A DNA stretch of 64,000 nt from Porodaedalea pini. Its lineage: Eukaryota > Basidiomycota > Agaricomycetes > Hymenochaetales > Hymenochaetaceae. Positions within the stretch are counted from its first letter, which is position 1, and every line of letters begins with the position of its first letter. Where the stretch lies: positions 496,001-560,000 of the forward strand of contig NBAY01000015.1 of assembly GCA_002794775.1 (NCBI GenBank), in the 5' to 3' direction. Position numbers and translations under genes: made by a program. Below the pieces are notes generated by a model. That model was not told the origin of the DNA and made no database searches. It saw only the letters and a list, made by a program, of their open reading frames with translations. Below, piece by piece: positions 12,436-21,855 of this stretch.

Positions 12436-13364
12436 GGTAGTCTATCATTGCAACACTCCCAGAAACAAAAGTAGCAGCCCAGGCACCACCATGTACAGCT
12501 CTTCCTCCACACCATCAAACTCAGAGTAATTGCCAACCTCACCATAGATCTGGATGGAAGAGCTCTGATGCTTGACTGTCTCATGTGAGATGAAGCTCGA
12601 GCTTGTTGTTTTTGAGGTGCTAAACATATGAAAGATAAAGGAGAGAAAATGTTGATCATATCTCCTGCATTGTGGATGACTAGTCCATGAAAGGAGATCA
12701 TTCATTAATCTTCATACCATGTCAAAAACAATATTTGCTTGTTGCATTTCCATTTCCATTCATACCGATAGGTGTTGCATTATTGTTCAGGCTAAGAAAC
12801 ACTGCTCTTCCCATTAATGGCCTTACATTCACACTTGACTCACTCTCACCATGAATGCCACGGACAGTGATGCACAAGCAGCAGATCACCATGATGAATA
12901 TGAGGGTATGCACTGAATAACTTGCTTGTCCCCATGTGTTCTGAGTTGTTCTTCAGTTCATGCAGAAGTATCACAAAGTCGATGAAGTCAGGGAACTTTG
13001 CCTTGAGCTGCTTGAGTGCCTGCACCTGTGTCTCATGTCCAGGAGCGCTGTGCATGATGTGTGTGGGACAGAAGTTTGGCACATTATGTGCAGGATGGAG
13101 CTGCACTTGCAGATCAGAGGTGGTGGAGGTGAAAGGGATGTTCACAGACCACATCAAGGTCATCTCAGAGCTACGCGGATGTGAGAACAGTCAGTATTGG
13201 GAGGTGCCAAATGCATTTAAGATCCTCACCTCCAGTTTTTACCTGCACCTTAATACTTCAGATGTCATACCTGGCTGGATGAGTCAGCGGTGCAGAAAAG
13301 GCTCTGGAAGGATGGATGGAGGAGATAAAGAGGTCATGTAGAGTGCTGTACTGGTGCTCATGAT
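12436..13364. other. Host-like spacer between A2 and A3
   Basis: Continuation of the 4325-6204 sequence after A2, up to the ATGAT duplication of A3 (13360-13364). Apart from the minus-strand ORF at 12846-13163, nothing recognisable is seen. Confidence 0.6.
12846..13163 (-). CDS. Hypothetical ORF, 105 codons, possible host gene fragment
   Basis: Starts with ATG at 13163 and ends at a stop at 12846. The protein has normal-looking composition (VQALKQLKAKFPDFIDFVILLHEL segment, His-rich tail), no transmembrane segment and no motif I recognise. The frame stays open upstream of the ATG for some codons. It may be an exon or a remnant of an old gene cut off by A3 on one side. Function unknown; it could be chance. 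Confidence 0.3.
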   Translation of the reverse strand: MTLMWSVNIPFTSTTSDLQVQLHPAHNVPNFCPTHIMHSAPGHETQVQALKQLKAKFPDFIDFVILLHELKNNSEHMGTSKLFSAYPHIHHGDLLLVHHCPWHSW

Positions 13365-13813
13365 TGTTAGGTGGGAGTCCGGGAGACAGCTTGGACTGGG
13401 CAGGCCTTGGCTAACTGTCATCTGGGACGTGCTATACTCGAGCAGGGACTCAGGACATGCTATGCTCAGACTAGGTCGTTGTGGAGGTAAGAGGATTAAT
13501 ACAATGTACTCTAATACAGGAGGGGACGTGGCCTCACCTAGGTCATCACAGAGGTAAGAGGAAAAGCAGAACAGGTGTTCAAATGCAACTTCTCTTCCTT
13601 ATAAACACAGCGCCTGTGAGACCATATTGTATAGTTTATGTAATGGAACAAATGAAGGTCAGGTCAGATCAAATGAGTGTGGGAAGGATCATGGATGACA
13701 TAAGCATGGGAAATAATTAGGAAAGATTATTAAATATAATGAAAAAGAGTGGATAAAGGGAAAGAAATGGTAAAAGGAAAATAAAAAGAAAGGTACAAGT
13801 TCGAGTTCTAACA
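13365..13813 (-). repeat. 3' LTR of A3 (449 bp)
   Basis: The plus strand starts TGTTAGGTGGGAG and ends GAGTTCTAACA. A purine tract on the minus strand (plus strand CCCCCCCCCTC at about 13817) follows inward, as expected for a 3' LTR. AAAAGCAGAAC (self-priming segment) lies at about 13562. Confidence 0.92.
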
Positions 13814-15251
13814 TTACCCCCCCCTCAAGGTTGGGCATCCTGACCAACCAAGGTCGTGGTCGTCTGGCTCAGTGTGGATGAAGATCAGATGGAGTCGTTG
13901 ATGAGGAATGTCAAGTTTTCACGGGGCACCTAAGTGCTTTTGATAGAATTACGTGATTGCCTCCTTTGCGTTCTCACCAAAGTCCATCTGTGGTTGCCAA
14001 GTTGGTTCGTTGTACCCAACCCACTTGACAAGGTACTGTAGCTTTCCTCAGTGCAAACATGAGTCTAGGATGTCCTGGACCTCGTATTCTTCCTCATTGT
14101 CGACGATGTCTGGTGGCAGCGGTGGCAGCTGTTTCTGGCTTTTGAAGGATGGTTCGATTGCAGGTTTCAGAAGGGCTTTGTTGAAGATGGGGTGGACCTT
14201 CTTCCATTGTTTTGGGAGCTTGAGCTTGTATGCGCTCGCTCCAACCTTGTTGACAATGTCGAATGGTCCGTACCACTTGTCCACAAGCTTCTTTGTCAGC
14301 GAGTCAGTGCTGATGTTGCACCTGTTGAGGAAGACCTTGTCACTGGCCTTGTACTCCACCGATGCTCCTGCCATCTGGTCATGGTAGTGTTTCATATCTT
14401 CTGCTGCCTTGACCAGATTGTCCCTCGCGACATGATGAGTTTCCTTGATGTGCTTTGCGAATTCTTCTGCTGACATGTTAGCAGAGGAGGTTTGCACAGT
14501 GTTGAAGCTCATGGGGTGTCATCCTGTGTTTACATAGAAGGGGGACATCATTGCTGAGTATTTGCAATTGTTGTACATGAACTCCATGAGGGGGAGCCAG
14601 TCCTTCCAGTCCAATTGCCAATGGTCAACAAAGAGTTAAAGATACTGTTTGAGTTCTTGGTTGACACATGCTGTTTGGCTGTCCGTTTGTGGGTGGTACA
14701 CCATTGATGGATTGCCTTCAATGTGCAGGAGCTTATACAGCTCCTTCATCATCAATGCATTGAACTGTGTGCTGTGGTCATGGATGATCTTTTTTGGCAG
14801 ACCATGCAGGCGAAAGACGTGGTCTTGGTATAGTTGCACCATGCCTTCCACTGATAGCCTCATTGTTGTCAGGATTGCATGCATCTGTTTGGAGAATCTG
14901 TCTACCACAATGCAGATTGCATTGTATCCCTTGGAGTCTGGTAGCTCTCCAATGAGATTGACTGTGACAATTTCCCAAGGACCTTTGGGTACCGCATTTG
15001 GGTGAAGTGGTCTCACTCTCAACGTCCTCAGCACCTTTATTCATTGGCAGCGATTGCATCCTCAGATGTACATTCTGACATCTGAGAACATCAAAGCCCA
15101 CCAGAAGTTGTGACAAATGAGTTCCACTATCTTTGATGCTCCTGGGTGTCCTGCCAGGGTGGGGTTGTGGCACTCCCACAGTACTGATTCCTTCATTGTC
15201 GCCGGAATGTACACCTTCCCTTTCATGCACCACAACCCATCAACCGCTATT
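13814..15251 (-). pseudogene. A3 pol fragment: integrase and chromodomain
   Basis: The minus strand encodes the integrase HHCC region (near 15030-15190), the DDE core with FSKQMHAI and KKIIHD (14636-15034), and the C-terminal part with a degraded chromodomain (14048-14512 and leftwards). Several stops interrupt it. It is cut at 15251 by insertion E and resumes at 16654. Confidence 0.9.
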
Positions 15252-15294
15252 TGTTACAAGAAATTGCTATTTTAGGAGGGATCAGCAGATTGAC

Positions 15295-16140
15295 ATGGGA
15301 TCGACAGGATCAACGATGAACCAATTCACCTACCAGTCAGGATTCGGCCAGGAGGCACCCACAACAATCCATGACAAAGCCAGGAAGCAAGCGCAAGAAG
15401 CATATCAAACAGCATGGCCATGCCGAAGCGATAAGATGCACCTACCCAAGTCAATGGAGCTGTGCAACTTCTGCTGGGAGCTATACCATTACTCATGGGC
15501 AGCACATGAGCGAATCTTCCTACGTGTTCTGGAAGCAGTATCAGTACAGAACACAATGCTCATCGCCTCACAGCACAGACCGCTCAGCGAACGACAGCAA
15601 GAGCCAGTTATGCAGGGAAGGACGAGTACGGCATACATGCACAAGCTCAAATGGTGGCTAGCAGATGAACAAATGTATGCAACACTAGCAGGCCTTACAA
15701 TATGGATCACACAAAGGGAACACCACCGACAATGTGGCCGATGGGCAATCCTCCTTGACTGGCCAATCACTACCCGCCAGACACAACAGGAAGCACATCA
15801 CAAACTCTGGGAACTCAGAGATGAAATCATCGATGACCTCATCACTACATGGCAAAGGGGCTTCGACGGCTACTTAACAGTAGACCACCGTGCCACCCAA
15901 ACCTATTACGGAGTACAACTCAAAGTGGTAATTGGCATCAATGTAGTGCCCAGCGAAGTTGGCTTAACAACGGGATACACCCAGGTCTATGAAGAACACC
16001 TAATGGCAGCAACCAGACTAGTGGACGATAGAAGTGATGAAGGAAACCCACTACCAGTCCCCGCACCAGGAGGAAGCCAGACAGGCACCACCGAATCTAC
16101 CAACCAACCGATGGATGACTCATCCCTGGAAAGGGAATAG
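15295..16140 (+). CDS. ORF inside E, 281 codons, unknown function
   Basis: Uninterrupted from ATG 15295 to TAG 16140; an open frame extends further left but only into antisense of the integrase, so the ATG just inside E is the sensible start. The protein is rich in Trp, His and Gln, with CNFCWELYHY near the first third and an acidic, Ser/Thr-rich tail (TGTTESTNQP). No enzyme motif, signal peptide or membrane segment seen. It sits upstream of the TATA box of E, that is, in what would be the U3 part of an LTR. A decayed counterpart is in D. It might be Gag-like or an accessory protein; I do not recognise it. Confidence 0.55.
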   Translation: MGSTGSTMNQFTYQSGFGQEAPTTIHDKARKQAQEAYQTAWPCRSDKMHLPKSMELCNFCWELYHYSWAAHERIFLRVLEAVSVQNTMLIASQHRPLSERQQEPVMQGRTSTAYMHKLKWWLADEQMYATLAGLTIWITQREHHRQCGRWAILLDWPITTRQTQQEAHHKLWELRDEIIDDLITTWQRGFDGYLTVDHRATQTYYGVQLKVVIGINVVPSEVGLTTGYTQVYEEHLMAATRLVDDRSDEGNPLPVPAPGGSQTGTTESTNQPMDDSSLERE

Positions 16141-16393
16141 ACGAGACTCTCGGAACCAAGTGGCTATTTATAGCACAGTGACATCACCATGATGCAATAC
16201 TCCACAACGGTGGGGTAAAGCACGGGAACTTTGGAGCAAGTGGCACAAGTGGCTATTTATAGCATGCAACAATGTCATAGTGGAGCAGAAGGTTCTAAGA
16301 ATTACTGCAGATCGTGGGAGAAGTAGAGAAGCCATTCCCCGACTAGTTAGAATTAGGTTAGCTGTGGAGCTAAGGTTCAAAGAACCCAAACTC

Positions 16394-16400
16394 TATAAAG
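16394..16400 (+). promoter_or_regulatory. TATA box in E
   Basis: TATAAAG followed by a pyrimidine-rich stretch, 259 bp before the right end of E. D has TATATAAA at 50924-50931 in the equivalent position. Confidence 0.5.
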
Positions 16401-16653
16401 AGGCGAGCAGGAGCGCCCTTGTCTCCTCAGCAAAATTCTTCTGCCCTTGATACGTCTTCAATACTAGTTCAGCTTGAGCCCACAGCTCGCTGCTATTACT
16501 GTTATTCTCCTGCTAAAGACCAAGCGCTCAACAAGCCAATCATCCCTCCATATGACTAGCTCAAGAATGCTTACCTCAAGTCTTCGAGAAGGACGTCTAC
16601 TACTTCCGGTACGTCGGACAGATGAGTCACCTGTTCCAACACTGGTCCTAACA

Positions 16654-17308
16654 CCATTAGTCCTGTTGGCCTCTCTGACTCATCCTGCACCCTCTGTGCT
16701 TCACCCACTCACTCCAACACCTCCTCACATGATGTCCTTACCACTCCATAGTTCAACCACTTCTCTTTGATGAACATGACCCCATCGTTGTCATCCTTGC
16801 CCTTGTTGTAGCCTGTCTTGCACGACAGCAGGTCCACCTTGCCCATAGTCTTTCCCAACTTGTGTTCGAGGTGGAAGTCAAACTCTTCGAGTTCCATCCA
16901 CTAGCAAGCTTGACAATAACTCAGCTTTTGTGCTGACCTAAAGTATGTGAGGTTAGCGTGGTCAGACCAGATTTCGATCTTGTGGCGGGCACCGAGGAGG
17001 TACTGTTGCCACTCCTTAAGCACCGAAATGATTGCGAGCATCTCCTTGTTGTAGATCCTGTAGTTTTGTTCCACCAGTAGTAGCACCTCTGACCTGTAGG
17101 TGATCACTCTCCACTTCCCTTCCTGCTTCTGCAACAACACTCCTCTGAGCATGAAGTTCAATGAGTCCACTTCAACATGGAAAGGGCCCTTGTCGTTAGC
17201 GATTGCCAGGACTGGAGGTGAGCTGAGGTGATGCTTCAGCTCCTCAAATGCTTTCTGCTGTTTGGTCTCCCATACCCAGCCCTTCTTTCCCATCAGCGAC
17301 GTCAACAG
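16654..17308 (-). pseudogene. A3 pol fragment: RNase H and linker to integrase
   Basis: The minus strand encodes MTSLMGKKGWVWET, then the RNase H motifs (VEVDSLNF, YNKEML, SDHANLTYF) and the linker FIKEKWLNYGVV. CpG-type replacements are heavy (D-to-N, R-to-C/W/H), with a TAG near 16900 and a TGA at the 16709 end. Cut at 17308 by solo LTR C; the RT continues at 41473. Confidence 0.9.
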
Positions 17309-17848
17309 TGTAGAGTACCAACAAGTGGCCAGTCACTGCAGATCCCTCTAGAGGCCATCAGTTGCATGTTCCAACAAGTATTGATGCATACTGGACACAT
17401 GATGATATGCCTGACATCACATCAGTGGATCACTGGGAAGATCTCCCTGGCAATTCGGGACGTACTGGAAAGCTTATGTCATCAGAGTCAGTTGGGACAC
17501 GTACCAGAGATCAGCCCGATGATGGATGATGACTCACTGATTGGAGGATCTCAGTTCCGGTGGAGCTGCAATATGGCCAGATGATGGACCAAGGCAAATG
17601 GGGAAGTTGTCACATGGACAGGTTTTCTTTTGATTTTCTATGTTTCTCTTATGTTCCAAGTGTTTTCTCTCCGATGCTCTATGTTTCACCCGGTATGCAC
17701 ATTATACTCACTTTGGAATAATTTTCCTGTAGATAGATCTCTTGCACCTTGTATTTAGGGACTTCCCTGTCATAAGTAGCAAGTGAGAAAATACTACCGC
17801 AGAGCTCCCCTCAGATAGGGCAGCTTCCATGCATGCAGTTAGTCTCCG

Positions 17849-18297
17849 TGTTAGGCAGAAGTCTGGGTGGAACTCAGACTAGGCAACCTCAATGTGCGGC
17901 ACCTGATGGTGATGCGGACGTCGTCTGGGATGGGCTGTATCTTGAACGCAAAGTTCGGGCAGCGGGTTTACTCAGACTAGGTCGTTGCGGAGGTAAGAGG
18001 ATTAATACAAGTCTAAACTAATACAAGGGAAATGAGTCTCACCTAGGTCGTCGTGGAGGTAAGAGGAAAAGCAGAACAAGGAGTTCATGCGATTCCTGAG
18101 ACCTTATATAGTGGCGACCATGAGACTATATTATCTAAGGTTACATAAACGAACGGAATGGAACGAATGAAGGTCATGTGGAGGGGGTGTGGGAAACGAT
18201 TAGAAAGATGATTGAATATAATGAAAAGGGGTGATTTAAAAGAAAAGAAATGGTAAAAGGGGAAACAAAAGAAAGGGTGAAAGTTTGAGTCCTAACA
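17849..18297 (-). repeat. 3' LTR of A4 (449 bp)
   Basis: The plus strand runs TGTTAGGCAGAAG to GAGTCCTAACA. The pol stop (TTA on plus, 18298-18300) touches it, and the polypurine tract (plus strand CTCCCCCCTC, about 18302-18311) lies just inside. Confidence 0.94.
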
Positions 18298-20760
18298 TTA
18301 CTCCCCCCTCAAGGCTGGGCATCCCGACCAGCCATGATCGTGGTCGTCAGGTTCAGTGTTGATGAAGTGTGGGCGAAGTCGTTGGCGAGGAATGTCGAGT
18401 TTTCGAGGGGCGCCGGGGTGTTTCTGATAGAATTCAGTGATTGCCTCCTTTGCGTTCTCACCAAAATCCATCTCGGGCTGCCAAGTCGGTTCGTTGTAGC
18501 CAACCCACTTGACGAGGTATTGTAGCTTCCCTCGGTGCAGGCGCGAGTCTAGAACTTCCTCGATCTCGTACTCTTCCTCATTGTCAATGATGTGAGGTGG
18601 CGGCGGTGCTGGTTGTTTCTGGCTCTCGAAGGATGGTTTGACGGCGGGCTTTAGCAGGGCCTCGTTGAATACCGGGTGGACCTTCTTCCATCGCTTGGGG
18701 AGCCTGAGTTTGTACGCGCTAGCTCCCACCTTGTCAACGATCTCGAAGGGACCATACCATTTGTCAGCGAGTTTCTTCATCGGCGAGTCTGTGCTGATGT
18801 TTCGCCCATCAAGGAAAACCTTGTCTCCAGCCTTGTACTCTACCGAAGTCCCTGCCATCCGGTTGTGGTAGCGCTTCATGTCATCCACCACCTTGACCAA
18901 GTTGTCCTTCGCAACATGATGAGTTTCCTTGATGTGCTTCGCGAATTCTTCCGCTGACATGTTGGTAGACGAGGTTCGTGTTGTGCCAAAGCTCAAGGGG
19001 TGATGTCCTGTGTTTGCATAGAAGGGGGACATTTTCATTGCCAAGTGTTCGTGGTTGTTGTATGCGAACTCCGCGAGGGGGAGCCAGTCCTTCCAGTCTG
19101 ATTGACAATGGTTGACGAAGAGTCGAAGGTACTGTTCGAGCTCTTGGTTAACGCGTTCCGTTTGACCATCCGTCTGTGGGTGATATGCTGTTGACAGGTT
19201 GCCTTTGATGTGCAGGAGTTTGTACAGCTCCTTCATCATCAAAGCATTGAACTGCATGCCTTGGTCATGGATGATCTTCTTCGGTAAGCCATGGAGGTGA
19301 AAGATGTGGTCGTGGTACAGCTGGGCCATGCCTTCCGCCGACAACTTTGTCGTTGTCAGGATTGCATGCATCTGTTTCGAGAACCTGTCAATGAAGATGC
19401 AGATCGCGTTGTGCCCCTTGGAGTCCGGGAGCTCTCCGATGAGGTCAACCGTGACGATTTCCCAGGGGCCTTCAGGGACTGCATTTGGATGGAGTGGCCT
19501 TGACCTCAACGCTCTCAGAGCCTTTGTTCGCTGACAGCGGTCACACCCTCGGACATATGCTCGGATGTCAGAGAACATCGATGTCCACCAGAAGTCTCGA
19601 CGGATGAGCTCCACCGTCTTTGATGCTCCTGGGTGTCCAGCCAGCACCGAGTTGTGACATTCCCTCAATATGGCCTCTCTCATTGTCGACGGCACGTACA
19701 CCTTGCCTTTCATTCGCCACAACCCTGTGACTTCCGTCATACCCGTTGGCCTCTCCGACCCATCCTGCACCCTCTGCGCGTCACCCACTCGTTCCAACAC
19801 CTCGTCACACGATGTTCGCACCACCCCATGGTTCAGCCACTTCTCCTTGATGAACACGACACCCTCGTTGTCGTCCTTGCCTTGATCATACCCCACCTTA
19901 CGTGACAGCAGGTCGGCCTTGCCCATTGTCTTCCCCGACTTGTGTTCGAGGTGGAAGTCAAATTCTTCAAGTTCGGTCTGCCAGCGAGCTTGACGATAGC
20001 TTAGCTTCTGCGCCGACCTGAAGTAGGTAAGATTGGCGTGGTCGGACCAGATTTCAATCTTGTGGCGAGCGCCAAGGAGGTATTGCCGCCACTCCTTGAG
20101 TGCCAAAACGATCACGAGCATCTCCTTGTCGTAGATCTCATAGTTTCGTTCCACTGGTTCGAGTGCTTCCGACCTGTAGGCGATCACCCTCCACTTGCCT
20201 TCCTGCTTCTGCAACAACACTCCTCCAAGTGCAAAGTTTGATGAGTCTGCTTCGACGCGGAAAGGGCCCTCATCATTCGCGATGGCCAGGACTGGAGGTG
20301 AGCAGAGACGTCGTCTCAACTCCTCAAACGCCTCCTGCTGTTCGGTCTCCCATACCCAGTCCTTCTTGCCTGTCAGCGACATCAGTGGTTGGACTACCTT
20401 GCTGTAGTCCTTAATGAATTGTTGCAGCCAGTTGCCCATGCCGAGGAATTGTTGCAGCTGTTTGACATTTCGTGGGATGGGCCAGTCTGTGATTGCTTCC
20501 ATCTTTGCCGGGTCTGCTCTGATCTCGCCATTGCCGACAATGTGGCCGAGGTACTTTACCACTTTGGCGTCGAACTCGCACTTCTCTGGTTTCAGGTATA
20601 GGCCATTCTCTCGCAGGATCTGAAGGACGCATCTCGACGTCTTGATATGTTCTTCAAGAGTTTGCGAGAGAATCAGTATGTCGTCGAGGTAGACGATGAT
20701 CAGGTTGTCGTAGATCAGTCCCTTGAAGATGTGGTTGACGAAAGCTTGGAATGTCACCAG
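18298..20760 (-). CDS. A4 pol, C-terminal part (RT-RNase H-integrase-chromodomain)
   Basis: About 820 codons open without interruption. From the B1 junction (TFQAFVNHIFKGL) it reads RT with YLDDILIL, RNase H (VEADSSNFALGG, YDKEML, SDHANL), integrase zinc finger (HNSVLAGH ... CDRCQ), DDE core (TVDLIGEL, IIHDQGMQF, ERVNQELEQYL) and chromodomain (EIEEVLDSRLHRGKLQYLVKW). The other part, protease and RT fingers, is at 37783-38944. Only B1 separates them (RT reads NAP then TFQAF), so pol was broken by insertion rather than by point decay. The flank next to B1 is not native sequence. Confidence 0.92.
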   Translation of the reverse strand: MVTFQAFVNHIFKGLIYDNLIIVYLDDILILSQTLEEHIKTSRCVLQILRENGLYLKPEKCEFDAKVVKYLGHIVGNGEIRADPAKMEAITDWPIPRNVKQLQQFLGMGNWLQQFIKDYSKVVQPLMSLTGKKDWVWETEQQEAFEELRRRLCSPPVLAIANDEGPFRVEADSSNFALGGVLLQKQEGKWRVIAYRSEALEPVERNYEIYDKEMLVIVLALKEWRQYLLGARHKIEIWSDHANLTYFRSAQKLSYRQARWQTELEEFDFHLEHKSGKTMGKADLLSRKVGYDQGKDDNEGVVFIKEKWLNHGVVRTSCDEVLERVGDAQRVQDGSERPTGMTEVTGLWRMKGKVYVPSTMREAILRECHNSVLAGHPGASKTVELIRRDFWWTSMFSDIRAYVRGCDRCQRTKALRALRSRPLHPNAVPEGPWEIVTVDLIGELPDSKGHNAICIFIDRFSKQMHAILTTTKLSAEGMAQLYHDHIFHLHGLPKKIIHDQGMQFNALMMKELYKLLHIKGNLSTAYHPQTDGQTERVNQELEQYLRLFVNHCQSDWKDWLPLAEFAYNNHEHLAMKMSPFYANTGHHPLSFGTTRTSSTNMSAEEFAKHIKETHHVAKDNLVKVVDDMKRYHNRMAGTSVEYKAGDKVFLDGRNISTDSPMKKLADKWYGPFEIVDKVGASAYKLRLPKRWKKVHPVFNEALLKPAVKPSFESQKQPAPPPPHIIDNEEEYEIEEVLDSRLHRGKLQYLVKWVGYNEPTWQPEMDFGENAKEAITEFYQKHPGAPRKLDIPRQRLRPHFINTEPDDHDHGWSGCPALRGE

Positions 20761-21694
20761 TGTAGATCCCAACTTAGGGGTGTCTGGGATCAACGGTCCT
20801 TTTGGGGACATGATCGCGTTGCTCTGGGAGGTTAGGGGTAGACTGCGGTGAGATTACTCGACGTACCGGTACGCGTCGGTACGCTTCGGTACGCACCGGT
20901 ACATGTCGATTTCGAGAACAAAGGTCGGGAACTCCTGTCGCGTCTGTGGTTTGACCGGTACAGAGTCGGTACGCACAGGTTATCAATCACCGGAACAATG
21001 TGATCACGACGAGCGGCGAGGTTCGAGTTACGAAGTATGAGACGAGAGACGGTTTTGAAAGACGAGATGCTAAGACGAAGACGGAACAACTACAAGATTA
21101 CGAGAACAAAGACAGATCGCACTCAAGTTACCCTATCTGAGGGAGACTCTGCGGTAGAACTGACTTGTCCTCTACCTATGACATGGGGTGCCTATTTATA
21201 CTAAGTCCAAAGATCTATCTACAGTTAATAATTTCCATACGGGAATACTGTGCATATCAGTCGAAACATAGAGGAGTCGAAAGGAAAAGTCATAGGTCAT
21301 AGAGGTGCGCATAGAGTGCGTAGAAATCAGAAGAACATAGGAAAAACATAAATCATAATGAGGAAAACGTCCGCTTCGCGTCCAATCACACCGGTGCTCC
21401 ACCGGAACTCAGATCGTCCAATTGGTACGTGGCTCCCGTCGTCGGACAGCAGTCCGGTACGCGTCTTGGCTGTATGCTCCATGTGACCGTGTCCCTAATC
21501 GTTGAGATAAGATCTCCGGTACGTTCCGGTACACTTTCGGAGGTGTCGGAACGTGCTGATGACACAATCGCGAGGTTCTGATTCGAGACTGGACCAATCG
21601 GGTTGAGTCCGGTACTGATTGGTACGCGTCGGAACCAGTTCTTGAATGCTTCTGGAGTGATCGGCGGTGATGGGACGATCGGCACGGCTCTACA
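20761..21694 (-). repeat. 3' LTR of B1 (934 bp)
   Basis: The plus strand starts TGTAGATCCC and ends GGCTCTACA. It is dense in CGGTAC, including a phased array at 20867-20902. In the minus sense a TATA box (plus strand TATTTATA) lies at about 21193-21200. On the plus strand this LTR is also the upstream region of the gene at 21856. Confidence 0.94.
20867..20902 (+). promoter_or_regulatory. Phased CGG array in B1 3' LTR
   Basis: CGG triplets start at 20867, 20877, 20887 and 20897, exactly 10 bp apart, as CGGTACGCGT, CGGTACGCTT, CGGTACGCAC and CGGTAC. The same array is in the other LTR at 36955, 36965, 36975 and 36985. Further CGGTAC copies lie at 21455, 21517 and 21527 (again 10 bp apart). CGG triplets are the usual half-site of Zn2Cys6 proteins; a binding role here is inference. 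Confidence 0.5.
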
Positions 21695-21855
21695 TCTCCC
21701 GGGGCGTTTAAATCGTGACTGTCCCCAGTCATGCCTTCTCTTCTTTTGATACGTGCGAGAAGCTTGATCACGCTGATCACGTGCATCGGAACACGCTAGA
21801 GAGGGCATTGGAAAAGTGGTCGTACTGACGGGTTTTTCTCCTGCTTCTTCCAACC

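Larger units (their letters stand above)
15252..16653 (+). mobile_element. E: 1.4-kb LTR-like unit carrying an ORF
   Basis: Starts TGTTACAAG and ends GGTCCTAACA (terminal TGTTA / TAACA). It interrupts the A3 integrase, which can be joined across it. Flanking bases are CTATT (15247-15251) and CCATT (16654-16658), a 5-bp duplication differing by one transition. It contains an ORF (15295-16140) and a TATA box 259 bp before its right end. The related unit D shares the terminal TCCTAACA and a GATTGACAT motif at the same offset (36-37 nt) from its left end. Best read as a solo LTR of an otherwise absent family; a non-autonomous element is possible. Confidence 0.7.

Noticed and set aside
15133..15294. 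N-terminal extension of the E ORF to 15133
   Set aside because: This stretch is antisense to the A3 integrase and outside the boundary of E at 15252; the ATG at 15295 is the first plausible start inside E.
20867..20902. The 10-bp CGGTAC repeats as a CRISPR-like or minisatellite array
   Set aside because: Only four short units without spacers, located inside an LTR and present in both LTRs.
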